The position numbers and the translations under genes are program-made. The notes below the pieces were generated by a model, which was not told where the DNA came from, ran no database searches, and saw nothing but the letters and a program-made list of their open reading frames with translations. 64,000 nt of DNA from Moringa oleifera (taxonomy: Eukaryota; Streptophyta; Magnoliopsida; Brassicales; Moringaceae): NCBI GenBank assembly GCA_021397835.1, contig JAJFZO010000034.1, positions 6,911,001 to 6,975,000 on the forward strand, in the 5' to 3' direction. Shown here piece after piece: positions 1 through 12,369 of this stretch. Within the stretch, counting starts at the first letter, position 1; every line of letters starts with the position of its first letter.

Positions 1-1250
1 ATGAAAGATTTTTTGAAGAATGCATGAATGATGAAAACTTTCAATTATGGCTATTGCCATATCTTGATTTTCAAAATGATTTTGTTTAAGACCTAGGAGT
101 CAGCCTCTATCAATCCTTTGATTTTTGAAAGAAATGCAAAGAAAAAATCTTGTTTTCTTAGGATTGTTAAAGAGTACTCAAAATGATGCATTTTAGGCGA
201 GTACCGAGGAAAAACACTAAGATTAAGCTCTTTTTTTTCTTAAAATAACACGATTTTGTTTAGAACTCTGTGAGAGAAAAAAACTCTAAGACACACATCA
301 TTCTAAAATTCATTTTGTGCAAAAAAAAAAAAAAGGGCATACAATGCAAAAGTAATAGAGGAGCTTTATTAAAACAACCAAGAAAATACAAAGAAAGTAA
401 AAAAAAAAAAATCAAAGTAGCATCAAGAAGGCATTAAAGCAAATAGTTGATTCCATATATTGCATTGACAAATTTATCACAAATTAAGAGCCCCATGGGT
501 GGCTGGGTTTTACCTATCGGGTGCACTTTAAGAATTTTTCTATAATTCCTTGATAGGAGAATAAAAAAACTCACAAGAAAGCTCTCAAATATGCCACTAA
601 ACTAAATGCTCTCAAAGTTGTCTTTGAATACAAGAAACAAGGTATTTGAATCCAAAGAATCATGGCTTTCTCCCTTCGATCGGAGGGGTATTTATAGGTG
701 TGGTCTTCTACAAAAGCCTACCAATTATTCGAAAAAGTATGATGTGCTTAACAAAAATGGTGTGTGCCCGTAATTGATCTAAGATGTGTTGGTGGGTGAC
801 TTTTTTTATCCTGCGCACCTTTTCCTAAGCCTGTAGTACTCTAGCTAGCTTCTAGAAGTTTGTAAGACCTTTCCCAAGACTGAACATTTCCTCAGGTCTT
901 GTTCTATCAAGATTTGTATAATTTGTTAAATCAAGATTTCCCAAGGTTGGATTTGCCAAGGTTAGGGTTTGCCTTGTTCAAATAACTTTGTAATACTTGT
1001 TGAAATCATCCTTAATGATTGATTGAGGCTTATCTTGATCGGGTCTTGAACTCATCGGGGATATGTAGGTTGGGAAAATCCAATATTCCTCTCTGCCCAC
1101 TTAGCTTTTCGCTAAGTCATTTGAAAAGGTCACATTTTTTGACACATTAAATGGTTAGGAGCCAACCCACGATTAACCTACAACATACATTCAAGAAGGT
1201 TACACTTATTAGAGGTTGCTTTGTTTAGCGTGCCGCCTCTTGATTTCTCG
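1..1250. other. No gene recognised, AT-rich flank
   Basis: No reading frame with recognisable protein similarity was seen on either strand. The stretch holds poly-A runs (about 320-335 and 400-412). Its composition is slightly less AT-rich from 480 to 1200 and looks like non-coding transposon flank. It may belong to the element that follows, but I see no terminal repeats. Confidence 0.4.
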
Positions 1251-1309
1251 AATAATAACTACCTATTTAAAAGGCTCCTTTAAACATCTCTATTTTCTTT
1301 ACTTTCTCT

Positions 1310-2560
1310 CTCGCTTCACTTTCACAAAGCATTCTCTCTCCTTTTGCAAGTTTGAGCTTTGAGTTTATCTATGTCTCATCTTCAAACTTTGTCCTCTTCT
1401 TTGAGGTGAGTCTCCCATCCCTCTCTTTTAAGAACTTATGGCTAGGAGTTTAAGATCATATGTTTATAACTTTAAGGACTTAGAATGGGTAAAAAGTGAT
1501 TTTCTCATTCCTATGTCCATGTAGCTTGAACTGCCACTCCCTTTAACTAACTATGGACTCGTCATGAAGGCTGGGTCATGGTCTTTGAGGATAAACTCAA
1601 TAGTGGGCAAGACTTACCTATCCATATATTTTTGTCAAAATGTCTATCCTCATTTTGATGTATCTTCTTCGTAGCTTATTCTCAACGCATGATGTTGTAT
1701 GGTACCTTTTGTTTCAAAACTTTCCTCTATGGAATTGTCCAGATCTTTTAGTTAGTTTATTTGCAATATTTTTTGAGTTAAAGGTCAATAGAGATGATAG
1801 GGACTCTGACTTTAAAATTTGTTACTTCAAGAGCATTAGGCCCAAGATCTTCTCTAAGGGCCTTCCTTCCAATAATAAAGGATGGATCAAAAATTATTTC
1901 TGAGCCTCGTGGCCTAAGATTTATCCCGACCTTAACATGTGGAGGGAACCCTCCAAGAAGTATATAGGAAAAAGGTCCATCTTGAAGTAATACCCATCTT
2001 TAAAACCCTTTTTAAACATCAGGTGAAGATAGTGTTAAAGATCATGTTAATAATATTAGGATGGCCATTGTTAGAGCCATTAGGATATGGTGCAAAGTCT
2101 TTCATTTCAATAAGACCTCCTGATTTGTCGAGAATGCATCGAGCTCAGGTTTTGGAAAAGGGAGACTCTTTTGTCACCTTCCAGCACTAGTTCCTAATCT
2201 CAATTAAACACCTCTCCTAAAACCAAACACTAACCCTAATCTAATTGTTGACCCTGATGAAGAGATCATTTTGGCACCTTTAGTCTCCACTTAACCAAGG
2301 TTTCGAGTTATTGGTCATCTTTCACCTGGTGTCATCTCCTAAACTAGTGCCATTCCAAGTCTTTCATCAAGAGGTGTTTTGATTGTTTGTTTAGTGTTTT
2401 TCTTTTTGCACTTTTATTGAAATCTTTTATTCTCTTGCAAATCCTAAAGAGATGGCCTCCCAGCAGGCTCCTTCCTAACTAGGTGAAGATCAGCTATGGG
2501 AAGCCATGAATGATGCAATGGGGAGGACAACCCCTAGAGTTGGTCCTACCTCTGCTGCTA
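1310..2560 (+). mobile_element. Transposon gag-like relic, tandem copy A
   Basis: This is a decayed protein-coding stretch of a plant transposon. The translation around 1770-1900 contains an FFELK motif followed about 30 residues later by GLPSNNKGWIKNYF. That pattern resembles the 'putative gypsy type transposon / plant transposon protein' N-terminal domain (FFxLK ... LPSSNKGWK in the family). A second coding patch starts at 2452 (MASQQAPS) and is rich in Pro and Arg. Stops and frameshifts break the frame at 1903 and again near 2190. A diverged second copy lies about 1.79 kb downstream with the same order of patches. The family assignment is from memory of domain motifs, so it is moderate; the duplication is directly visible. 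Confidence 0.5.
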
Positions 2561-3109
2561 TTAGGCCACCAGCAAGGCCACAACAGAAGGGACAACCTTC
2601 AACGGTTGATTTGAAGAGGAAAATAACCTAACTTGGGCCAAATGCCCCTGCCCTTGATCATTAAAAGGTGAAGACCACTCTCCCGAGCCAACTCACAAGG
2701 TGAAAGGGGAAAGTAAGCATGGACACTTGGGATCATGGTGCAATGGATGCATTCTCGATGCCCCTTAATGGGCCACATGCCATTTCTAAGGAGAAGCGAT
2801 TCCTATTAGACTAAAACCTTCCCACTAGAGGGTCCCTAAGCCATCCAAGCCTAAAAGCCTGATGTAGGAGTGGATGTGCAAGTTCATCCTTCCCCACGAC
2901 TTGAAAAAAATAGAGGATGAAAGCAGTGACACCTTCTTGAGGAATGAGATGATAAGCTTTAAGTATCTTAAACCCCATCTTCTATTGTTTTATGGTTTAA
3001 AAATAAATTCTCAATCAAGTATGTTTTGCTATCTTCCTGATGAAAGAGTTAAAGTTATTCCCGATCAAGAGCAACACTTTGCTTCTGTCATAATTTTCTT
3101 GAACATTGA

Positions 3110-4360
3110 CTTCTTTTTCTTTTTCTTGCGTTCACTCTCATCTCTCCCTGCAGTTTTGTCTCCAGCCTTTTTCTAGGTGAGTCTTTCTTTTCTTTTTCTT
3201 TGTTAGTTTTTGATCTCTTTAATGCTTAGAAATCTAAGGCCTTCCTCTTACACTGCTGGAGATCTAGAGTGGGTAAGAAATTACTTTCTGATATTAAGAT
3301 TTGTCTAGTTAGACCTTTTCTGTCCTTCCGATTGATCGTTCTATCATAACCCGCTATATGGGCTTGGTCATGGTTTTTGAAGATAACTTGAAGGGTGGGT
3401 AGGATCTGCATATCCATACTTTTGTCTAAAATGTCCATCATCAATTCAAAGTGTCACCATCCCAACATGTCCCTAACATTGGCCATGTATGATCACCTTT
3501 GTCACAAAACTTTTTTTTTATGACTATTTACATCTCTCAATAGCCTTATTTGTAAAGTTCTTTGAGTTAAAAGGCTAATCGAGATGATAGGGTCGAAAAA
3601 TACTTTAACGGTGTTAGGCCTAAATTATTCTTCAAAGACCTACATTCAAGCAACAAGGATAAGGCCGAAAAATACTTTTAGACCTCCTGATCCAATTTGA
3701 ATACTTGGAAAGAGCTATATAGGAAAATCTATATAAAAATTTTTCACCTTGGCCTAGAGCCAATCTATAGGACCTTCTCTGAGCATAAAGGTGAAGAAAA
3801 CCTTAAGGATCACATAAATGCTACTAGAATAGCAACTGTTAAGGCCACCTGAAGCTGGTGTAAGGTCTTCTTTTTTTATGGATCTTCCTGATGTGCTAAT
3901 GATTCTTCGAGCTCAAGTTCTAAAGGGGTAGACTTGTTCTTTTATTTTCTAGGCACCATCCCTAATCTTGAAACAAATGAAAACCTGATCTTAGAACTAG
4001 TTCTTGATTAAGCCATTCATTTCACTCAAGCACCTAACCTTAATGACCACACAACCTCAACACCCATAACACTAGCCCATCTTAGAGCTTACCCATTCCT
4101 GATCAATCCTCATCAAATTGCACTTTTTGGCAAACATATTCTAGGTCTTTAATTGGGATAATTTCTATATGATGATAAAATTTCTTTTCCTTTATTGTTT
4201 TGGTACTAAACTTTTGCACTTTTCCTTTCATAAATCTTGGAGAAATGGCTCCTCGACAAAACCTTCCCTAGCTTACTAAGGAATCCCTGTAGGAGGCCAT
4301 GAACACTAATATGGGAAGGGTAGCTCCCTGATCTAACCATTCGGCTATCGTCGCTGTAGG
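3110..4360 (+). mobile_element. Transposon gag-like relic, tandem copy B
   Basis: This copy repeats copy A at a near-constant offset. The 'ggtcatggt' patch at 1576 recurs near 3367. The FFELK/SNK coding patch near 1770-1900 recurs at 3550-3690, reading YFNGVRPKLFFKDLHSSNK. The 'atggc(c)tcc' start at 2452 recurs at 4245. Identity is visibly low (many substitutions and small indels), so the duplication is old. Stops are more frequent than in copy A. About 550 bp between the two copies (2561-3109) holds no recognisable domain, only a Pro/Lys-rich reading. The copy ends at about 4375, where SnRK2-related sequence begins. Confidence 0.5.
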
Positions 4361-4519
4361 TCTAGATATGAATTGCTGGAAAAAAAAACCTTGCCTATGG
4401 AAAATGAACAAAGAAATTTGGGAATAAAAGAGTAAAATTTTGCGTCATAAAATAGATTAGATATAAGAGAAATTTGATCATATGAAGTAAATTAGTGAAT
4501 GTGGCATGCTCACCTCTTT

Positions 4520-4640
4520 ACATTACCACATCCTCACTATATCTACCAGCACTACATATCCTCTTAAAGAGTTCTCCTCCTGTAGCATACTTTATGACAA
4601 TGGCTAGATGAGTAGGAGTCAGTAGGACTTGCAAGAACAA
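4520..4640 (-). pseudogene. SnRK2 protein kinase, isolated N-lobe exon
   Basis: Read on the minus strand, this stretch gives [20 protein letters not shown] followed by a [13 protein letters not shown] sequence. That is the hinge and alpha-D region of plant SnRK2 (SNF1-related kinase 2), the osmotic-stress/ABA serine-threonine kinases; the family typically reads [22 protein letters not shown] here. The glutamate of the hinge MEY is lysine. No ATP-loop, catalytic loop or C-terminal exon is found next to it, so it is an orphan exon. The flanks from about 4380 to 4750 match those of the better-preserved copy at 55,990-56,340, including the 'cctatggaaaatgaac' stretch, so it arose by DNA-level duplication and not by retroposition. 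Confidence 0.8.
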
Positions 4641-4769
4641 TATCTCAAGAGTAAGATTCCCTCTTTCCTCTCTATTCCACATGGAAGAAAAAAAAAACTA
4701 ATAACTAGAGGACCATGTTGTAAGCTGAATCATATAAAAATATAACACTTAATAAACATAGAAGAAACT

Positions 4770-4890
4770 TCTACACACCTTGCATGCACCACATTTTTCT
4801 TGTATTAAGGTACGCTGGAAATCGATTCCTTTGCTTCCAATGATACATGTTTAGCAAACACTTAAACACATCCAACATAATGTGATGTTT
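4770..4890 (-). repeat. Module A fragment (copy 0)
   Basis: This is a short match to the recurrent module A, carrying the 'ttcttgtattaaggtac' block and the following 'tgatacatgtttagcaaaca' block that also occur near 15,870, 18,980, 36,210, 53,330 and 56,410. As in the 56-kb copy, it lies directly beside the SnRK2 N-lobe exon. It gives no usable reading frame. The DNA from 4900 to 5300 is poly-A/AT-rich and shows nothing else. Confidence 0.6.
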
Positions 4891-5309
4891 AATATTTCTT
4901 ATTCTATTTTTACTAAAAAATAAGTAAAAATACTCAAAATACTTAAAAAATAAAAAAGATGTGCAAATATTTTTTTAAAAAATAAAGTAACTAAAAGATA
5001 ATAGAAAAATAATAAAAAATCCAACACAATGAAGACAATGCGTATTAAGGAAAAAAAAAAGGTAATAGCCCCAAAGTAATTAAAAGTAAAAGAAAATCCA
5101 ATAAAAATTAAGACAATACAAATGAAAAAAAAAAAGTAATAGTAAAGAAATAAGGTTCATGTAATCGCACTTAAAAATAAAAAGAAACAAAAAATTAGCA
5201 TAATAGAGAAAATAAAAAATAAAATTAAATAAATAAAACAAAAAATATTAAAAAATATATAAAACAAAAATAATAATATCCAAAAAAATATTTTTTATGA
5301 AAAGAAAAG

Positions 5310-5424
5310 AATGTAGCATGAGTATTTTTTAAGATAGAATGAGGATTTTCTATGATAAACCACCCATCTTAGTACTACTGTGAAATTTTAATGGGATTCA
5401 ATTAATGTTGGAATGATGGCATCT
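5310..5424 (-). pseudogene. 5S rRNA pseudogene (psi-5S-1)
   Basis: The plus strand reads as a decayed reverse complement of plant 5S rRNA. The 'ccacccatcttagtactact' block is almost the canonical 5S sequence, and 'atgggattc' follows. The stretch corresponding to the internal promoter half-box (cgcccaagcacgcttaac) is deleted. The beginning 'gcatgag...gatagaatgaggatt' appears duplicated. It would not be transcribed by RNA polymerase III. Confidence 0.75.
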
Positions 5425-5593
5425 AAAAACTAAAAAAATATATATATATTAAACATAAAAAATAATAAAATCATTAAAAATATAATAAAATAATAAAATA
5501 AAATAACGTAAAATAAAAGATCATCAAAAAAGAAAAAAATAATAATAAAATAAAATTAAAGTAATAAAATCTAAACATATTTTTTATTAAAAA

Positions 5594-5693
5594 AAGATAT
5601 AATACAAAGATTTTCAAGGGGGAACCACGTATCCGACTACTCCTCTAACTAAGCACGCTTAACTTTGGTATTAGTATTGGTACAAGCACACCC
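5594..5693 (-). pseudogene. 5S rRNA pseudogene (psi-5S-2)
   Basis: This is a second decayed 5S copy 284 bp downstream of the first. It retains 'aagcacgcttaactttgg' (the reverse complement of the box A region) and 'ttagtattggtacaagcaca' (the 5' end of the 5S gene), but lacks the 'gttctgatgggatc' segment. The approximately 285-bp step matches the larger cluster at 38-39 kb. Confidence 0.8.
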
Positions 5694-5699
5694 AAAAGG

Positions 5700-8600
5700 A
5701 TCAAAAAAATATTTAAAATAAAAATAATTAAAATAACATAATGAAGAAAAATACAAAAAATAAAATATAAAAATAAATAAAACGAAAGATCATCCAATCC
5801 TAAAAAAAAAAGGAACTAATTAACAATAAATTAAAATACAAAAAATAAGTCCAAGAAATCCTTTGTTCAAAAAAAAGGGAAGGACGAATCCAAAAAGAAA
5901 ATCATAAAAAAATCCAAGAGATTCAAGATAGGGAGAAAAGAATAACAAATTGAAAAGCAAAAAAATTAATAAACTGATCAAATTTAAAGAAAATCATAAA
6001 AATATAAAAAATTTCATAAAAGAAAGTGGCATGTACATGTCAATTATACATACTTACCACATACATGAAGTAAAAAGTAAAATCATCAAATATATAGAAA
6101 AAGAGATTGTTTTCTTTTGCATTTTTCTCTTGTTTTATCGATAAGAGCATTTGTCTCTCTCTAGAAACTTTTACTAACCTATCAGAGACAACAAAGAAGC
6201 AATTTGTCCCTTCAAAGTGGCCAAAAATATATTGAAACTCTTTCACTTAACATCAAGATATATATGTCAATGAAGAAGTCAACCTAGACAAACACCAAAT
6301 TGGACACAACCAAGGATGAAAATATATCTTAAAACCATATTATGTCAAACAATTATTTAAAAAAAGTTATTAAACAACAATTATTTAATGAATAATGCTT
6401 ACATAATTCTTTTCCTACCTTCAATGGCCAATTGTTTCAAAAATCAACCTTATTATTATTCTTTAATACAAAGTAAAACACACAAAAGAGTCACATTGAA
6501 AAGAAGAATTCAAACACATAAAGAATTAAATAACCCACCAAAATGGTGAATCTACCAATAATGGAAGAATGGAACTGGTCTTCCAATAATAAAACTCTTT
6601 AGGAAATTTCTTGCAACCATGAGTTCTCTCCTAATTGGTCATAGCCATCAAAACCAATCAACAAACAAGAATAAAAATAAATGTTTCAACCCCAAACATC
6701 TAGGGATTTTTGAACCTAAAATGAAACTTCATTTAACTAATAAAATACTAACCACTCAAGTGTGGTTTAAATAATAACCAAAGTTATTTATGCATTTGTA
6801 AGTTGCATACTCATAAGAAGCCTATAAAAATAAGATCGCTTCCAGTAAGTCTATAATTTAAAATGCCACATCTATTTGAAAGTAAAAGAAAGAGAGAAGA
6901 AAAAAAAATCACATAAAACAAATTAATCGGTCTTTCTTGGGAATCATAGAAATATTTACCAAACTTCGTTCATTCAAAAAAAGAAAAATTAAAAAAAAAT
7001 TGAAAATAAACCATAGAAAATCTAATAAAACCCAAGAAACCAAAAGAAAACCTAGAATAAAATCTAGAATAAAAAAGATAATAAAGAAAAGAAAAAACCT
7101 AAAAAATAAGAAAAGAGAGAAAATATTAGAAAAGAAAAAGATCTACAAAATATAAAAAATTCAAATGTTCCAAAGAAAAAATCTAAAAACTTCAAAAAGA
7201 AAATAAAATAAACATTAAAAAGGAATAAAATCCAAAAAATTAGAGAAGATAAAGAATGAAAATAAATAAATCAAGAAAAATCAAACAAAATCTAGAAATC
7301 ATATAAAATCCAAAAAAAAAAAAATAGAGAGAAAAGAAAATGTAAGCCACATTGATCAAGCATAATACTTTAGTTAAGTAATAACTATTGAACACCTTAC
7401 GATAAAAAATTAAATATGTTTTGCACCATCAGTAACATTAAAGATGCTTGCCCTATCATTTCTCTCATAATCTACCAATTCTCTCACATCCTTAGTCATA
7501 TCGAATAGCTTCAAAGATTCTTGATTACCCACACACATTTTTTAAGACCAATAGGAAAAGCAATCATAATTAGGACTATCAACATCTTTCTGCTTCTAGT
7601 CTATCTAAGCCTTATGCTATAAAAAGGACCCAATAAGCATGTCAAATCAACATGCAAAAAGATAAAAAAATCATAATTTAAAGCAAGTTGCTCCATCAAA
7701 CGTATGTCACTACCTAACCAAGGGGCCGTGTGTTAAACACTACAAGCCACAATCCAAAATCATAAATCTTGACAACAATCCTCCATCTGGTAACTTGGCT
7801 ATTTGTTTCCATTATCCACTAGGGTAAGAAGGCCTAAGTTGATTACATGCATCACATTCAAAAACTAACAAGCTTATTATTCAACATTCAATGCTAAATT
7901 ATTAGTTTTCTAAGAGAAAGGAATCAAAATTGGAGAATTATATGTACCTCCTCGTCACACGCACCTATCAGCTCTAATGTAGCAAAGTGCCTCTCCCTTA
8001 GTGCTTTTAACTTTGCCCTTATTCCAAGCAGTAACATGCAAGTTTTCACACCAAAAGCAAACATTAGGAAAATTTATCAGTTTAAAAAACTTAAAGCCAA
8101 TTGATATGAAGAAAAGCCACCTAGCCTTCCCATGAAAATAAAAATATATCTTAAACTTAATTCTCCTACCATTTGAGAACTCCACCAAAGTCGTAGATTG
8201 ATTCCACTTATTGTTGATATGAATTGAAAATAGTAACAATATTTTAAAAGCTATTATGATTTGAGCACATATAATGACTATAATATGCAGCTAGCAAAAA
8301 TTGTAAAATATACAATAACAACAGTTAAAACATAGCCCTAAAATAGGTAATGCAACAGTATCTACATACAAGAGTTGAAAAAATGTTAACAAACAAGACA
8401 TATATGAAAAGTTTTCCATGTTTTTGATGAAGCATTGTTTCAAAAGCACTATGGAGTATCTAATGCAAATACTAAAGAAAAAAGTTGATTTTGTATGCTC
8501 AAATAAAAGAGCAGAAGCATTACATAATTTATTAAGTGTTAAAAAAAATGTGTGCAAAGATCTCTCCTCTCAAAAACTTCATAAAAAATTATGTATACAA

Positions 8601-9000
8601 AAACATAATACAAATAAGGTAAAAGACATGCAAACAAGAATTTTATAGATTGAAAGCAAGAGAAAGATGCCATTTTTTGGTTGCATGGGAAAGAATAGAG
8701 CAAACTTGTTTTAGATGATGACTATCCATTTCTATATAACTATAACTTTTACACGAAACTAATGGCTCTGCCTCACTCGGATATATCTAAAAAGTTATGA
8801 ATTACACCAATAAAGAAGTCTCCTATCAAGAAGAAAAAAATACATTTAAAAAAGATAGCTAACTCCTTCTCTTTTTCTATTCTAAATAGTGACGCATATA
8901 AAAAACGCATAATTCAAAATGTCAAAATAAAAAATGATGAGTATCTATCCTAGCTTATGAAAGGTAACGTGTTTCCATAAAGGATTTGCAAATACAATAA
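5700..9000. other. A-rich low-complexity DNA with relic matches
   Basis: No gene is supported. Between 6900 and 7330 the plus strand is an irregular purine-rich repeat of the type 'aaaatccaagaaaa'; its minus-strand phenylalanine-rich frames are artefacts. The stretch 5990-6250 resembles 37,360-37,640. The stretch 6540-6680 resembles 39,700-39,870 and, more distantly, the minus-strand exon-like frame at 34,212-34,529. A minus-strand frame at 7955-8239 is open, but I recognise no domain in it. Confidence 0.5.
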
Positions 9001-9025
9001 ATGCGCACGATTGGACAACACTTAC

Positions 9026-9999
9026 CAGTTGCAGTGTATCATTTAATTTGTTGATCTCCATAAGAATATCAACTTCAAAGAGAAAAGGATTAACTGGATT
9101 AAAAAATGAAAATGTCTGAAAGATTGACCTTCATTGAAATAAAGAAAACTAAAGAGAAAAGTTCAATTTGTATGCTTAGAAATAAAAGTGGAAGCATTTT
9201 CTAATTTATTGAGTGTTAAAATCAATAGTCTGCACAAGTTTATCCAGTTGAAAAACTTCATCATGAAATGTTTATAAAAATACATACATAACAAAGTAGA
9301 TGGAAATACAGATAGGCAAGTTATAGATTGAAAACAAGAGAGAAAAAGATTGTCTTAATTCGGTTGCATGCAAAAGAATAAGGCAAACCTTGCATTGATT
9401 AACGCCTATCCATTTCTTGACTCCATATAACTTACAAAAAAAAAAAAAAAAGGTTATCTCATGAAAACATATCTATAAAGTAGAGAAGCAAATCAGTGAG
9501 AAGTAATCTATCAATAAAATAACATTTAAAAATGATAATGGACTCTATTTTACTATTCGAATTAAACATTTCCACATAAAAAAACACAATTCACAAGATT
9601 AAAGCTAGTAGTAACCTTCCCAGTAATCATGACACGGTATGGTGAGAAACTGTTATTAACTGCAGCCAAAGTCCCAAGGTTGGCTTTTCCACTGCAATCA
9701 AAAAATTAAAAACTGTTAGCTAATAATACTATGGTAGTCAGAGAAAGGACTAGGATTCATGACTGCTAACCTTGACTCTGTGTCGAAACAACTACTAATT
9801 TGAAGCCTGGTTTATGAAAAATTCTTTTTCCCTTTTTTCTTCCTTCAAATATTGTTGATAACTCAACTGAGTTATCAACGAGGATTGATAAAAGAAATTT
9901 GTTGCTAATAGTATTAATCATGGACAGTCTGTTGGCATGGTAAAGGACAGAGAAGATGGTTAGTACCTGAGAAGCTTTGCGAGTTCTGCAATGGTACTA
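9026..9999 (-). pseudogene. Exon-like scraps of an unidentified gene
   Basis: Three minus-strand patches look like exons because they end at plausible splice sites. The patch 9616-9691 reads GKANLGTLAAVNNSFSPYRV followed by MITGK, and is flanked by a 'gcag' acceptor and a 'gttact' donor. The patch 9026-9080 reads DILMEINKLNDTLQL before a 'gtaagt' donor. The patch around 9965-9999 reads STIAELAKLL before a 'gtacta' donor. I do not recognise the family. They lie downstream, on the same strand, of the acidic and TRGIAKELQDK exons at 12.4-14.5 kb and may belong to the same former gene. Intervening sequence is AT-rich and has no further similarity I can name. Confidence 0.35.
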
Positions 10000-12365
10000 A
10001 CACATGCAATCAATTAGATGACATTAATGCAGTTCCATGCTATCTATGAGGGTTTTCCATATGCAAGGTTACGTGGTCCCATGAGCTTAACCATTGAGAT
10101 TGGGGCCAACCCTTCTCGCAATATCTTATTTGGGTTCATTTTATTTAATGGTTTCTTTGAACCTACATCTTTGTTATTAATAAACTAATCACTAGATGCA
10201 CAACGTTGCTCACCTTCCCGCAATTGGTGCATTACTCTTCAAAAGTTAAATGGCTCAACTTCTTTTCCATCTTGTTCTTTGTCGATGTCCAGATTTTGAC
10301 CCAATCCTCTATGAAGTCACTAGGAGTTCAATATATAAAAAAGAAAGAAAAATTTATTAGTTAAAATGTAAGAAGCATCCATTGCCTTTAATCTTCATCT
10401 TTCTTTTACTCATTTAGTAGTCTAATTTCTAAGCTGGAATGCAAATGGTGAGAGTTGTAGTTAATGAAGAAAGAGCATTATTACTAGGAAGTATAATGGA
10501 AATTTTTAGGTCATCTTCAAGTAATATATAGATGAAGAAATGCAAATAATGTTCAACATCAATGGTACATAAAACTTGATTTGATCCATCTTCAAAGGAA
10601 CCAGTGGAGAGTAACCTTAAACATGCATAGAAAAAGAAAGTGATAGCATTTGCAAACCAATTATACAAACTTTTCATTAAAAGAATCAAAAAGAATTTAG
10701 ACTAACTAGTTGTTAAGTTGATTGCAATTCCTTTAGTGTAAAGATGGTAAGACATTTTCATAATAGAAAGTAACAACTAAATGGTTTTCCTAATTCTTGG
10801 GATGACAAGATATATTAATATGTATCAGGAGTAGCTTTAAACTCAAAAAAAAAAGAAATCCTTTTCAGATTTCTCCAAGAATATGGTACTAGCATGCTCA
10901 AAATTTTTTAATAATATTCATAAGGGAAGCATAATAGCATCAAATGAAGCAGAAACCCAGTGTCAAAAGTATTGAAAAGAATAAACCTTTTGGTACCTCC
11001 TCTAGAGACTGCAATCACGGTCATGCAAAGCTGCAACATTTTTATAACGATCATAGAGAAGTTGAACCTTTAAATGCTAACTCTAATAAGAAAATACGAT
11101 ACAAATATAAACTGCTACTTCCTCAAAACTGCTACTGCTACTACTACTCCACTTAAACTGCTATTATGCTACTCAATCTAAACATCTATAGCTATGCTGC
11201 TACTTAATCTAAACAGTTACAGTTATATTGCTACTGCAATTTTAATATCTGTCATTACCTTAGCGTCCTCAGGCCAAAACGCGTGGTTAAATTTGAACTA
11301 CTACTTGCAAGTATCAAAAGAAATGATATGGAGCACATTATCATAGGAGAAGTCGAGCCCAACTATGAAAGGGCATCCATTATTTAATTTCATTTTGTTT
11401 TATGGTCAACATCTACAAAAGAGCCTAACATTTCATTTAAGCTCATTCCCTTCATTGTAAATTCATCTCTTTTTTGAAAACTATTAAAATACTCCTTTTT
11501 AAAGAGTGTATAATCATCATCTAGCATCAAATAACAACAAACTACTTAAAACCAAAAATGGAAAGAAAAAAAAAATAGCCTAGCATCACCATGTTGTACT
11601 CATCGAGAAAGAGAAGAGTTCCAATGACTTTAAGGTGAAGAAAGGAATCTGCAATAACTCTTTTAGTTAATTTGGCAATAATTTGTGCTCTTTCTTCAAA
11701 TTCTACAACTCCAAATATTAAAGCAGAATCATGACTAGAGATGGATAAGATTTAAATTTTTTGGATTAAAATGAAAAGGTAAACGATATTTAACTAGAGC
11801 AGCAACGAAATACAAGTAAGGATATTCTTTTGTCAAAGTTTAGCAATACCATGCCTGACTGAAGTAGGTAAAAAATTTTTACTAGGTATTGTCTTGTGCT
11901 CATTTTCTAAAATCGAAACAAACTTAAGCATTGACTAGAAATCAGCATGTAAACTAAAGAGGTACAAGTCAGAAAATTTTATCTGAACACTGTAACTTTG
12001 GTTGATATTTTTTGTCAAATTGGAACAGTTAGCCCCTCAAATGAAATTACTTCATCAATTCCTTTTTATACATTTTTCTCATCCACATAATGACAAGTTT
12101 TTTTAATTAAATTTTGAGAGACAATGATAGCCACATAACAATAATGCAAACAAAATAATGATATCGAGTAAGAAAGTTATAAATTTTGTCCTTGGACAGA
12201 AGAAAAATATTAAAAATGAAACTAAATAGTGAAACCATGCGTTTGTTGACTAAAATATTTCAAATTTTAGAATTTTCCCAGTAATAAAATAGATTTGACA
12301 GAGAACTAAGATTGAACCAAAACACAACTAAAGAATCAAATTACATCAAGAAATGAATTCCTTAC
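10000..12365. other. No gene recognised
   Basis: This is AT-rich DNA with scattered short frames. A CTA/CTG-rich triplet stretch occurs at 11,100-11,240 ('gctactactactcc' and similar), giving an imperfect microsatellite-like composition. No domain, splice-bounded exon or terminal repeat was recognised. It may be intronic sequence of the unidentified minus-strand gene whose exon-like patches flank it. Confidence 0.4.
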
Positions 12366-12369
12366 CAAC

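Noticed and set aside
480..1100. Possible LTR because of moderate GC content and a TATA-like 'tatttatag'
   Set aside because: No second copy of this stretch was found in the window and no primer-binding site was recognised.
6937..7155. Plus-strand Lys-rich 72-codon frame
   Set aside because: It is encoded by purine-rich simple repeat DNA and has no recognisable domain.
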